From Candidatus Obscuribacterales bacterium (lineage in GTDB: Bacteria > Cyanobacteriota > Vampirovibrionia > Obscuribacterales > Obscuribacteraceae): a DNA stretch of 32,055 nucleotides. The stretch is taken from positions 1 through 32,055 of the forward strand of contig JAIERK010000235.1 in the NCBI GenBank assembly GCA_019746975.1. Reading direction: 5' to 3'. Numbering within the stretch: position 1 is the stretch's first letter; every line of letters begins with the position of its first letter. Below, one piece after another: positions 7,932-16,871 of this stretch. Below the pieces are notes generated by a model, which saw nothing but the letters and a program-made list of their open reading frames with translations, was not told the origin of the DNA and did not search any database. The position numbers and the translations under genes were made by a program.

Positions 7932-10900
7932 TTACGGCTGCGTAACTATGGTGACTCCTCCGCCCAGAGAAATAGCCTTCAAGCTGACCGGATTGTTGAT
8001 GTTGATATCAGCGCCTTGCGCAAAAAGCGTGTTGGTTGGCGCTTTCGTCTTGAAACCAAATTGTCCAAAGAAAATGTCGACTCCCGGAAATTCCACAGAC
8101 ACTACATTCTTCGGTGCTACTCCGACAACGGGCGCGCCTACGCTACCAACCGAAATCAAAATATCTCCGTTTACTCCGAAAGTCCGCGAAATCAACTCCA
8201 CATTCTTTCCGATCACGACCTTCGATTTGCTTGCTTGAGCAGTAGGCGCCGTCAAGAGGATAGACAGGTCTCGGCCGCTCGAGATGGTAACCTCGGGGTC
8301 GACAGTCAAACTACCGGTTGCGGTTGCCAGACTGAGATTGTTAGTTACCGTTGTCACGTCACCGGTGATCGTGGTTGAGCCCTGTCCCAGATAGTCAAAA
8401 ACGTTCGCAGCAAAGCCACCGGCAAGGGAGAAACCCTTCACCACTGGTGCGGCAAGAAACACGCTGGCGATCGAAACAGCTTCCACCGACCCGACTGCCG
8501 CGCCGACATTGAAGCGGTTGCCGGCATCCACACCGATTGAACCGAATGTCGACTCCAGGCGCAGACGCGGAGTAGTTAACGTGCCGGGCACTGTCGCAGT
8601 GGTTATGCCATTGTCACTGGTCAACGATATACTGTTTGTTCCGGTGTAGGCACCTATCAAATTGAATCCGGTGCTTTGCAAAATAATGTTCTGAGCCACT
8701 ACGTTGGTAGAGGCAAGGCCTGCTAGATCGTCGTTGATTTTCACACTGTAAGTTCCTGCTGCCAGATGGTCGCCTCCGCGAAGCAAGGTGGGCGATGCAG
8801 CAATGCTTTCCGCAAAGACGTTACCCTCCGGCGCTCGAAACTGTACTGTACCGGAATCAAACCGCAGTGGAGAGCCTGCGCTCAGTCCGATATTACCGGT
8901 TGCGCTGCTGATGTTAGCAATTCCGGAGACGGCATTGATGCCCGTGCTCGGCTCCGATGTCACCGAGCCCAGAAAGTTCGCGGTGACATCGGTTGAACTC
9001 ACACCAAAGACCGTGAGCCCGGGATTGACGCTATCGAGATCGACTGAACCTACGGCAGTGAGATTGATAAATTGCGCATTGGCTGCATCAATGTTTATCT
9101 CCTCAGCCGAAGTAGCATTCAATGTTACGGTAGAGATCTGCCCAATATCGATTCCCGTAAAGCTGGGAGTTGGATCGGACGACGTCAGATCTATCGTGCC
9201 GGAATTCGGATCTGTCGTAGTCAGGATGAGGTTGCCAATGGTATCGATCCGTCCGCCCTGCACGGTAATGGCACCACCAGCGGTGACACTACCTTCAAAA
9301 ATGACGCCGGCTGAGTTGGCAAAACTGCCAGGTGTGACGGCTCCAGAAGCCAATGTTCCGTTGGCATTCCAGCTCACGGAGCCGGAGTTCGGCTGTGCCG
9401 CAATCGCATTAACGTCTCCGGTCGCGACCGCGACGCTACTGCCCGTAGCGTCGATCGTGCCAACGACAATCAATTCCGCAATAAGCTTCACATCACCGTT
9501 ATTGCCATTCCCCAGCCCGCCGGAAAGGACAGTTGTGTCGCTACCCAGAGAAATACTACCGCCAGCTCCACTCGCACTGAACGCCGCAATCAAGACGTTG
9601 CCACCATTTTTATTGCCGACTAGCGACGTGCTTCGTGAGCTTATGAGAACAGGAAAGTTGTTTTCTAAGTCCACACTTCCGCCAGTTCCGGAGGCTCCGT
9701 TGATTGCAGTAGTCACGCCCGCTCCAAGTGGAGGAAGAGTCGGAGAATTAGCACCGCCGCTGGTGATGTTGGCGCCGGCGATTATTGTGATTGGAAATCC
9801 TGTCGTGGCGTTACCAGCGGTGATCGACAATGCACCCGTATTGGTTATGTTTCCTGATGCAATAATCGTAAGCGCTTCTCCTACCGCGATATCACCGGAT
9901 AGAGTTATATTGCCCACATTCTTGTAAGTGGGATCGCCGGTTAGACAGATGTTGCCGAGGACGAGATTTTCAGTCAGTGAGGAAACGTGTGATGCCAGAC
10001 CAGTCTGGCTGAGCGTCCCGGTTAATTGGTTTATATCAATGTCAGCGGTTCCGTGACCGGCATTGACATTGAATTCTCGGCTCAGCGCATCGCCTCCGTA
10101 CATGCGGGTGTCGTAAGCGTCTCTGTAGCTTGAATCACGCAAATTAATCGCACCATTCCGCGCGGCAATAGTGCCGTTGCGATTGTCCACCAGCAGCATC
10201 GAAGGCGACTCAGAGTCGAGCGTAACGTCGGAGCTCATAGACTCTATCAAACTGGAGTTCACCACATTCGGTGCAGAAATCTTGACGCTGCCACTAGCGG
10301 CTATCGAGCCAGAATTAGTGATTGTATCACCGGCTGTCAGCGTGAGGTCGCCTGTGCTGGCTATTGTGCCCTGGTTGGTGATACCGTCCCTGGCACGTAG
10401 ATTCAGGTCAACGGTTGTATCGTTCTCGGAGAACGTATAGATGCTCGGTCCCGATGCGATTGTGCCACCAGTCTGATTGGTAATGCTACCAGCGCTGAGG
10501 TCGAAACCGGCGCGTCCTGCATTTGCCGAAGATCTTGCCAGCAGAGAACCGGCATTAACTAAATCGCCGTCGACTTGAAAACTCGAGCGTCTGCCGAAAT
10601 CTCCATAGCCAACTACATTTTCCGGAACAATGAAGTCATCGGCACGAATCTGATCACTTCTCGACGTGATCTGTTGAAGATCGAACTGTCCACCGACCGC
10701 TCGCCCCTGTCCGTCCAGAATGACTTCCTGCTTACCGCCAGAAATGACCTGTTTCACAGCAACGTATTCGGCCGCTGTTACCTGCGAACCTGCCGAATAA
10801 GTTTTGGTGACACCACCGGACTCGATGGTGACAGGACCTTGAGAACTCATCAACTTCGCGCCCAGTACTATGTTAGCTTCACTGGAACTCAAATCCAGGT

Positions 10901-11282
10901 CGACGCCGGCGCGCATCCCAACGCGCTGTCCAGCTTCCGTAAATTGGAAGGTTCTTTGTTGACGACGCAAATCGCTCCGCAACTGTTGCGCACCGGAAGG
11001 ATGTTCACTTTTCGGTCCGGGCAGCGCTAATGTGGAGACACTGGACAACGAGCTGGGCGGTAGAATAGTGCGCCCTCTTGATAATGCGTCGCCACGAGGA
11101 GTACGTCCCTGGAAAAATTGTCGCGCTTGCCTCCTGCTCAGATCAGGATTGATCTCTCGGAACTGGCGAAAGCCCCCGTCTCGATGATTGGCAAATGCCG
11201 GGGTGCAAGAAAGCAGGAGGGCTCCCGTCACCAGAGCGATCGAAGAAGCAGGACGAACGAAGCTGAGAAATTTACCAATCAT
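7932..11282 (-). CDS. Giant secreted beta-helix/filamentous-haemagglutinin-like protein (paralogue 1)
   Basis: A 1116-aa protein starting at the ATG complementary to 11280-11282. This start is preferred over an upstream in-frame one because a signal peptide begins there and a GGAG-type site precedes it. The signal peptide ends near AFA-N (residue 31). A basic, Arg/Gln-rich region to about residue 125 is followed by a block (126-246, GVDLDLSSSEANIVLG onward) resembling the carbohydrate-dependent haemagglutination domain of two-partner-secretion exoproteins. The rest is Gly/Ser/Thr/Asn/Val/Ile-rich with many short beta-strand-like repeats (for example TNQGTIASTGDLTLTAGD), as expected for a right-handed beta-helix. 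Blocks such as ICLTGDPTYKN (about residue 444) and SGGANSPTLPP recur in the paralogue at 12205. Likely cell-surface or secreted; adhesion or sheath function is inference. No TpsB-type transporter gene is visible nearby. Confidence 0.75.
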   Translation of the reverse strand: MIGKFLSFVRPASSIALVTGALLLSCTPAFANHRDGGFRQFREINPDLSRRQARQFFQGRTPRGDALSRGRTILPPSSLSSVSTLALPGPKSEHPSGAQQLRSDLRRQQRTFQFTEAGQRVGMRAGVDLDLSSSEANIVLGAKLMSSQGPVTIESGGVTKTYSAGSQVTAAEYVAVKQVISGGKQEVILDGQGRAVGGQFDLQQITSRSDQIRADDFIVPENVVGYGDFGRRSSFQVDGDLVNAGSLLARSSANAGRAGFDLSAGSITNQTGGTIASGPSIYTFSENDTTVDLNLRARDGITNQGTIASTGDLTLTAGDTITNSGSIAASGSVKISAPNVVNSSLIESMSSDVTLDSESPSMLLVDNRNGTIAARNGAINLRDSSYRDAYDTRMYGGDALSREFNVNAGHGTADIDINQLTGTLSQTGLASHVSSLTENLVLGNICLTGDPTYKNVGNITLSGDIAVGEALTIIASGNITNTGALSITAGNATTGFPITIIAGANITSGGANSPTLPPLGAGVTTAINGASGTGGSVDLENNFPVLISSRSTSLVGNKNGGNVLIAAFSASGAGGSISLGSDTTVLSGGLGNGNNGDVKLIAELIVVGTIDATGSSVAVATGDVNAIAAQPNSGSVSWNANGTLASGAVTPGSFANSAGVIFEGSVTAGGAITVQGGRIDTIGNLILTTTDPNSGTIDLTSSDPTPSFTGIDIGQISTVTLNATSAEEINIDAANAQFINLTAVGSVDLDSVNPGLTVFGVSSTDVTANFLGSVTSEPSTGINAVSGIANISSATGNIGLSAGSPLRFDSGTVQFRAPEGNVFAESIAASPTLLRGGDHLAAGTYSVKINDDLAGLASTNVVAQNIILQSTGFNLIGAYTGTNSISLTSDNGITTATVPGTLTTPRLRLESTFGSIGVDAGNRFNVGAAVGSVEAVSIASVFLAAPVVKGFSLAGGFAANVFDYLGQGSTTITGDVTTVTNNLSLATATGSLTVDPEVTISSGRDLSILLTAPTAQASKSKVVIGKNVELISRTFGVNGDILISVGSVGAPVVGVAPKNVVSVEFPGVDIFFGQFGFKTKAPTNTLFAQGADININNPVSLKAISLGGGVTIVTQP

Positions 11283-11515
11283 TTGTTTTCTTTCTCCAAG
11301 GTGAAAGCGATCATATGAAGTCAGGCTGCCTGTCAATCGCGTTGCAGGGCACATGCTAAGCGCTAACGAAAGTTCAGCTCACCGCTTCATAAGTAAAACA
11401 GGCGATAAGTTTATCACACGGCTAGAAATTGCTTAGGGTATTGGCTGATCACTGTAAACGGCTCCATTAAGGTTCTCTGTTCTCGCAATTAAGGGTCATT
11501 AAGTGCCGGAAGAAC

Positions 11516-11755
11516 AGGGATTTGGGTGTGACTGACGACCATCTAGAGAAGTTGCACTTCGATCATCTCGAGCAACTTGTTCTTTCTGGAAACAATTCAT
11601 TCACGTACGATGGGCTGAAAGCTTTGCTGGATAACAATCGCGTAAATGTTGATTTGGACGGATCCGCTAAATCGATTTCCCAGCGCGAACTCGAGAAACT
11701 AACACAGCAAGCCGAAGCGAATGGAGTGAACTTGAACGTACGACTCAGTCGATAG
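11516..11755 (+). pseudogene. Truncated duplicate of the 3' end of the kinase-LRR gene
   Basis: The encoded 77-residue peptide is almost identical to the last residues of the kinase-LRR protein at 22476-24407 (TDDHLEKL, QLVLSGNNS, LSR-stop). The DNA match to 24168-24407 is ungapped. It has only a TTG as possible start and no ribosome-binding site, kinase domain or membrane segment, so it is best read as a gene fragment left by a segmental duplication. Confidence 0.8.
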
Positions 11756-12004
11756 ACAATTGCGGAGCTTGATCATCTGTTGCTGAACGGGTGTTGCTGA
11801 CACGGATCGGGCAATTTTTGAGGCTAGCTTTTCAGTTTTCACGCTTTCTGGAAATTAAACTCAAGACACGGATGACAGCGGAAGAAGGCATCACTCAACT
11901 CTTCGAAAAACAGGTATTCGGTTGCGATATCGACGGTCTCGCGCTCTCCGTCACGGTGGCGGTGCTGGTGGCACGAAGCTTGAGCAATCGGGCAGCTTTC
12001 TCTA
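11516..12004 (+). repeat. Segmental duplication, copy A, with an extra 157-bp segment
   Basis: Bases 11516-11811 match 24168-24463 without gaps and with about 10 mismatches by eye. Homology resumes at 11968-12004 against 24463-24499. Copy A therefore carries 157 bases (11812-11968) that copy B lacks, joined at a GG(T) microhomology. The match continues past the kinase stop codon into non-coding DNA, so this is a DNA duplication rather than a shared protein domain. The rest of the interval to 12193 holds nothing I recognise. Confidence 0.85.
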
Positions 12005-12204
12005 ATCGACCGCCCAACTGTTGACCGAAATACAATAAGTTCTGCGGGATCGGCTCCTGGAGTCCAACAGCAAACGCGGTCACGGACTTTAGCTCACGTT
12101 AATGAGCTGTTAGAGTCATCATGATACCTTTTTATATTCAAAACAAATAGACTTCGCCTTCTCAGCGAGCGGTCTGCTGCCGACTGTGCCGTCAAGGAGT
12201 TTAC

Positions 12205-15039
12205 ATGAAAGAATCTAATAGCCGTGCTGTTCTGTTCGCCTTGTTGACCGGTTCAATTTTCCTTGCTGGACAGCCTTCTAGTGCCGCAGATCAGCGCGAC
12301 ATGAGAATTAGAGACGTTCGTCAAGCCATAACGAACTTGAGGATAAAGAACCCTCCCAACCCGCTCGGCGAACTTACGCGAAGTCAACGCCGTGAGCTGA
12401 GAAATAGAGACTTTCGTCAAGCCTTGCCAAATTTCGGGATGAATCATGATCCAAACTCCCTTGGCGAACTTACCAGGAATCAACGCATTCAGGATAGGGC
12501 TTCCGCTCAGGCTCTTTACGACAACGCAGTTTCTCTTCGACGGCAACGCGAGTCTCGTCATACTCGTGCGCTGACCCAAGGTCTGCCGCAGACATCGGAA
12601 AGCAACATCGTGCGCCAACTGACGGGGCTCGATCTTGATTTAAGTTCCAGCCAGGCAAACATAGTTTTGGGCGGCAAGTTGTTCAAAGAGGTAAGCTCGG
12701 TCGAAGTGAAGATAGGCGATGAGACACGAACTTTTTCGGCAGGCGACGGAGTTACGGCAGCGGAGTACATAGCTGTCAAACAAGTACTCGCAGGCAACAA
12801 TCAATCAATCAAGATTCACAGCGATGGCACGGCAAACGGAGGCAGTTTGGAGCTTAGCCAAATCACTTCGAAGCATGATAGAGTGATTGCCGCCGATCTT
12901 TTGATTCCACAGGGCGTCACCGCCCTTGGTGACTTGACTAGAAGGTCTGAATTCCGTCTCTTGGGCGACTTGAACAATTTCGGCACGATCACGATCGACA
13001 ACAGCCAAGACAATCGACGGAGCTTGCTAAGCGCTCACGATGTATACAACAGAGAAGGCGCGCTGATAGAGTCAGACGCTCCATTGACCATAAATGCACG
13101 GGGAAGTCTCGACAATCACGGAACGATTGTAAGTGCATCCGATCTGACAATCGAGTCCGCAAAGATCACCAACAAGGGGGCTATATCTTCGCGTTCGGGG
13201 GTCACTCTATCGGGTTCCGGGCAAGGACTATCAATTGATAACCGGGGCGGAACGATATCGGCGGCAGAGGCAATCAACATTCAAGATCAGCATTACGACG
13301 GTGTTTTCGATACGCATGTATCGGGTGGCTCCTTTATCAGCGAGGAGCTAAACCTTAATGCCGGCAAAGGCAATATGAACCTCAATGTAGGTGCGGTCAC
13401 AGGTATCGTCAATCAGAAAGGAGCTCAAGCATACATCACTGCAGCAACGGATATCTTAACGCTTGGCGATATTTGCCTGACTGGCGACCCAACCTTCAAG
13501 AACAGCGCCGGAGCCATAAACATTACTGGTAACATCTCGGTCGGAGAAGCGCTCGCCATAATCGCTCAGACTAACATCACGAGCGCAGATGACATCACGA
13601 TCAAGGCAACCAGCTCGACTTCGGGTTTTCCCATATCTCTAATCGCGGGAGCTGAGCAGATTGGCGGCGGAGCCAATTCCCCCACGCTTCCAGGAGGTGT
13701 CGCCCAATCGACGACCATAACCGGCAACTCGGCTAATGGAGGCGCTGTTCTTCTCGGGTCCAATGTGGTTATTGACAGTCGTGCTTCCAGCAGCGGGTCG
13801 GGTGGAGACATCATTGTCGCGGCCTTCAGGGGACTTGCAGTCGGCACCGGAAACATCGATTTAAGCGGGACGAGCATTTTTGCCGGAGCCGTAAAGAAGG
13901 GAAACAACGGATTCGTTGATATCTTTGGCGGTGGCACTAGTAGCGGCAGTATCAAGGTTGGAAACATCGATACTACGGGGAGTACTAAAACTGCAACCGG
14001 CCTTGTTCGTATTCAAACTCTCCAACCGGGGTCGACCGATGGAAACAATGTTGTCTACGATGCAGCAGGAAACGTAACCTCCGGCAATGCTCTCAGAGGA
14101 AATTCCGTTCCCATTCTCCCAGGTGAAGTACAGTTGCTTGGCAGTATCATTACTTCTGACCCTAATACTTCCGCACAAGTTTACAGCAACGGAGCTATAA
14201 CTCTTGGTGCCGGTGCCTCCATCAATAGCAGCGCCGTAGACCTAACAAGCGACGGCAATATCGTCGCTGCATCCGACAGCCTTGTGACGAGTCGATTTAT
14301 GCAAGTAATTGCCTTCGGCAACATCGGCAGCGTCGGCAATGAGTTGAGAATAGACGGCGATCTTATAACTATGACGTCAAACAATAATTCGATTTTCTGT
14401 GCCGAGCTAAGTGACGCGAGCCGGGTGAGTTTGACGGCCAAAGGCGATGCATCATTCACCGCCAATGGTGATGTCGGCTTGACCAGTTCCACGACCGTTA
14501 CCGGTGTGATCAACGTCAACAGTCTTAGCGGCGATATCACCGCGACGAACAGCATTGATGGTACAGGCGGTGTAAATCTGACTACGTTTACAGGCAAACT
14601 CACGGTTGCAGTTTTCGAGCTCAACTCTCTGGCCGGAGCGATCAATTTGAAGGCGAGTGGAGGCAATCTGCTTGTCGATGATGGCTCTGTCATAACCTGT
14701 TCTGGAGATCTTGTTTTACACCAAGACTTTGGCGGCAGTGGAAAAGGCAAACTCATCCTGGGCGCGAATACCGATCTCACTACGACTTCGGTGGGCGTTG
14801 GGGTTGGCAATGTAATCATTCGACGCGGAACCAACCCGGTCCTCGGTCCACAGGTCCCACCCAGCAAGAATGTTCAGCTGGTCGTTAACGGGGGAGCCAT
14901 CGACTTCCAGGGAGAATTGATCAAGGCGAAATCTCCAACTAACATTCTCACTTCGAGCGGAGACGATATTACCTTTGTCAACGACAAAAAGGGAAAGATA
15001 ATCCTTAGCGGCAATAGCAACATTACCTCGAGCTTTTAG
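12205..15039 (+). CDS. Giant secreted beta-helix/haemagglutinin-like protein (paralogue 2)
   Basis: The 944-aa protein starts at ATG 12205, five bases after the clear Shine-Dalgarno AAGGAG (12194-12199). Residues 1-28 form a signal peptide (cleavage near SSAA-D). Residues 34-97 are a tandem duplication of a 32-residue unit (RIRDVRQ... and RNRDFRQ..., each ending near LGELTR). A haemagglutination-like block at about 138-262 (GLDLDLSSSQANIVLG) matches the minus-strand paralogue, followed by a long Gly/Asn/Ser/Thr-rich repeat region with strand-turn periodicity. ICLTGDPTFKN (about residue 424) and GGANSPTLP are shared with the paralogue. The two genes are divergently transcribed about 0.9 kb apart. 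No C-terminal anchor, LPxTG or autotransporter barrel is seen. Surface structure or adhesin is the inferred role. Confidence 0.75.
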   Translation: MKESNSRAVLFALLTGSIFLAGQPSSAADQRDMRIRDVRQAITNLRIKNPPNPLGELTRSQRRELRNRDFRQALPNFGMNHDPNSLGELTRNQRIQDRASAQALYDNAVSLRRQRESRHTRALTQGLPQTSESNIVRQLTGLDLDLSSSQANIVLGGKLFKEVSSVEVKIGDETRTFSAGDGVTAAEYIAVKQVLAGNNQSIKIHSDGTANGGSLELSQITSKHDRVIAADLLIPQGVTALGDLTRRSEFRLLGDLNNFGTITIDNSQDNRRSLLSAHDVYNREGALIESDAPLTINARGSLDNHGTIVSASDLTIESAKITNKGAISSRSGVTLSGSGQGLSIDNRGGTISAAEAINIQDQHYDGVFDTHVSGGSFISEELNLNAGKGNMNLNVGAVTGIVNQKGAQAYITAATDILTLGDICLTGDPTFKNSAGAINITGNISVGEALAIIAQTNITSADDITIKATSSTSGFPISLIAGAEQIGGGANSPTLPGGVAQSTTITGNSANGGAVLLGSNVVIDSRASSSGSGGDIIVAAFRGLAVGTGNIDLSGTSIFAGAVKKGNNGFVDIFGGGTSSGSIKVGNIDTTGSTKTATGLVRIQTLQPGSTDGNNVVYDAAGNVTSGNALRGNSVPILPGEVQLLGSIITSDPNTSAQVYSNGAITLGAGASINSSAVDLTSDGNIVAASDSLVTSRFMQVIAFGNIGSVGNELRIDGDLITMTSNNNSIFCAELSDASRVSLTAKGDASFTANGDVGLTSSTTVTGVINVNSLSGDITATNSIDGTGGVNLTTFTGKLTVAVFELNSLAGAINLKASGGNLLVDDGSVITCSGDLVLHQDFGGSGKGKLILGANTDLTTTSVGVGVGNVIIRRGTNPVLGPQVPPSKNVQLVVNGGAIDFQGELIKAKSPTNILTSSGDDITFVNDKKGKIILSGNSNITSSF
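12304..12495 (+). repeat. Tandem 96-bp repeat inside the beta-helix gene
   Basis: Two adjacent 96-base units (12304-12399 and 12400-12495) encode related 32-residue segments with conserved RDxRQA and LGELTRxQR. The units have diverged, so the duplication is not recent. Confidence 0.75.
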
Positions 15040-15178
15040 ACCAGTCCTCCAGAGACCGTCATTCCTAGGCTAATGAATGTGACCGTATTTGACCCGGCGG
15101 CTGATCATTATCGATTGAGTAAGTCCAGAGGCTTTCCGGCTGCTGAAAAGCCCCAGGTTGAATGAAAGGGTCTAAGCG

Positions 15179-15262
15179 ATGGCTACGGAAGATAGATGCT
15201 CGCGTTGTGGTGGCGTAACCGGCAGGCAGAAGGGAGGCAGTGAAGCTTTAGCCGATAGCTAG
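15179..15262 (+). CDS. Possible 27-residue CxxC mini-ORF
   Basis: ATG 15179 follows GAAAGGG and encodes a 27-residue peptide beginning MATEDRCSRCGG, with a single CxxC. It could be a small metal-binding peptide, a fragment, or chance. No neighbour supports a function, and the surrounding 260-base spacer otherwise holds only a weak hairpin. Confidence 0.18.
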   Translation: MATEDRCSRCGGVTGRQKGGSEALADS

Positions 15263-15270
15263 ACCACGCG

Positions 15271-15292
15271 TGCTGATGTTGTCGTGTCAGCA
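15271..15292 (-). terminator. Weak hairpin downstream of malQ
   Basis: TGCTGATG (15271-15278) pairs with TGTCAGCA (15285-15292), including two G-U pairs, around a 6-base loop. It lies 8 bases beyond the malQ stop. On the minus strand it is not followed by T's; on the plus strand TTTTGATTT follows, so it could also serve the plus direction. Confidence 0.35.
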
Positions 15293-15299
15293 TTTTGAT

Positions 15300-16871
15300 T
15301 TAAACAGTGGCGGCGCTGACTACAGGCTGAGAAGAGAGGATTGGATTATCTCTTCCATACAAGGTGGTGACATCTTTGAGCTTCTGAGAAACGTCGGAAG
15401 TAAGCGCGTCGGAGCGCATTCTCCACGCCCAGTTGCCTTCTTGCGAAGCCGGCAGATTCATGCGGGAAGTTGACCCCAGTCCGAGCACGTCCTGCATAGG
15501 GATGATTGCAATGCATGCGACCGAGGCGAATGCACTATTGATAAAGTCCCAGTTTATATTCTTTCCGTCCGATCTCAAGTACCTCAAGCAACGTTCACGC
15601 TCATATTCTATTTGCTCCGCGTCTCGAGATGAGCCAGTGCCAGCCTGGCTCTTGAACCATCCGATCGTGGTGTCGTTGTCATGTGTGCCTGTGTAGACAA
15701 CCGAATGCTGAATATAGTTGTGAGGCAGGTCGATGTTGCAAGAATCGCTTCCGAATGCCATTTGCAAGATTCGCATGCCAGGAAATTCGAAGCCATCTCT
15801 CAACTCTTCCACGTCAGGAGTTATCACGCCGAGGTCCTCAACGATGATTGGCAGCGTATCTCCAAAATGCTTTTGCAAGGCGGAGAAGAATTCGTTACCA
15901 GGTGTTGGAACCCACTTGCCCTTTTGTGCGGTTGTTTCGCCATAAGGTACTTCCCAGCTCGCGGCAAAGCCGCGGAAGTGATCGATTCGAATCACATCTA
16001 CCGTTTCGAGTGAGGCCTCCATTCTTTGTATCCACCAGTCGAATTTGTCCTTGCGCAGGCGATCCCAGTTATAGAGAGGATTGCCCCAGAGCTGACCGGT
16101 CGCAGAGAAGTAATCTGGGGGGACGCCTGACACCACCAGCGGTGTCCCATCCTCGTCCAACTTGAAGTACTCAGGATACCGCCAGACATCTGCTGAATCG
16201 TAAGCGACGAAGATTGGAAGATCGCCGACAATTGCAATCTTTTTCTCATTGCAGTATTGCTTCAGTTTGTTCCACTGTTTGAAGAACAAGTATTGGTAGA
16301 ACTTCTGCTCGTCGATCTCATCGGAGAAATCACTCTCTGCTTTGGCGATCGCCTGCGGTTCTCTCTTCGCGAAATCCTCGTTCCAATTGTTCCACGAGAT
16401 ACCGCCATGTTTTTCCTTCAACACTCTGAACAATGCATAATCATCGAGCCACCAGCTGTTTTTCTGGCAGAAGGAAAGAAAAGCAGCCTGGCGACCGGTG
16501 TCTGTCGTCTTCCTAAAGTTTGCGTATGCCTTGCTGAGTATCTTGGTTTTAAACTCAATCACTTCGCCATAAGCGATTCGATCTGCTGTAAAGCCAGGAG
16601 CAGTCGCGGTATCGTCCTCGTCGAGATACTTGTCTTCGACCAGATCGTCCAAGCTGACGAACATAACGTTGCCGGCAAAAGCTGATAGGCACTGGTACGG
16701 AGAGTCTCCGAATCCAGTTGGTCCAAGCGGCAAGATCTGCCAGATGTGTTGACCCGACTCTTCGAGAAAATCGATGAACTGATAGGCTTCTTTGCCGAAG
16801 TCACCGATTCCGTACTTGCTTGGCAAAGAGCTTGGGTGGAATAAGATTCCACTGGATCTTGGAAATTTCAC
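15300..16871 (-). CDS. malQ: 4-alpha-glucanotransferase (amylomaltase/D-enzyme, GH77)
   Basis: This cytosolic enzyme transfers alpha-1,4-glucan segments between maltodextrins and releases glucose, recycling the maltose and short chains made from glycogen or starch. At 523 aa it has the length of cyanobacterial and plant D-enzymes rather than the longer E. coli form. The catalytic residues are visible: nucleophile D297 (RIDHFRG), acid/base E345 (VEDLG) and transition-state stabiliser D398 (THDNDT). The 250s loop (PPDYFSATGQLWGNPLY) and the N-terminal FHPSSLPSKYGIGDFG are typical. The start is GTG (complement of 16869-16871), with AGGA about ten bases upstream; the nearby ATG is out of frame. 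It is divergent from the beta-amylase gene, from which it is separated by a 736-base spacer. Codon use is more mixed than that of its amylase neighbours. Confidence 0.96.
   Translation of the reverse strand: MKFPRSSGILFHPSSLPSKYGIGDFGKEAYQFIDFLEESGQHIWQILPLGPTGFGDSPYQCLSAFAGNVMFVSLDDLVEDKYLDEDDTATAPGFTADRIAYGEVIEFKTKILSKAYANFRKTTDTGRQAAFLSFCQKNSWWLDDYALFRVLKEKHGGISWNNWNEDFAKREPQAIAKAESDFSDEIDEQKFYQYLFFKQWNKLKQYCNEKKIAIVGDLPIFVAYDSADVWRYPEYFKLDEDGTPLVVSGVPPDYFSATGQLWGNPLYNWDRLRKDKFDWWIQRMEASLETVDVIRIDHFRGFAASWEVPYGETTAQKGKWVPTPGNEFFSALQKHFGDTLPIIVEDLGVITPDVEELRDGFEFPGMRILQMAFGSDSCNIDLPHNYIQHSVVYTGTHDNDTTIGWFKSQAGTGSSRDAEQIEYERERCLRYLRSDGKNINWDFINSAFASVACIAIIPMQDVLGLGSTSRMNLPASQEGNWAWRMRSDALTSDVSQKLKDVTTLYGRDNPILSSQPVVSAATV

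Noticed and set aside
8788..9927. Plus-strand 379-codon open frame inside the beta-helix gene
   Set aside because: It is antisense to a gene with a signal peptide and a clear paralogue; its Pro/Val-rich product is a by-product of the repeat codons.
11204..11209. Lipobox (LLLSC) making beta-helix paralogue 1 a lipoprotein
   Set aside because: Leu at -2 is unfavourable, a good signal peptidase I site (AFA-N) follows, and the paralogue lacks the Cys.
11895..12083. Minus-strand frame sharing EKAA-LLKLRAT with a frame at 24351-24584
   Set aside because: The similarity comes from the duplicated non-coding DNA itself, not from a conserved protein; the frames differ in flanks and lack starts.
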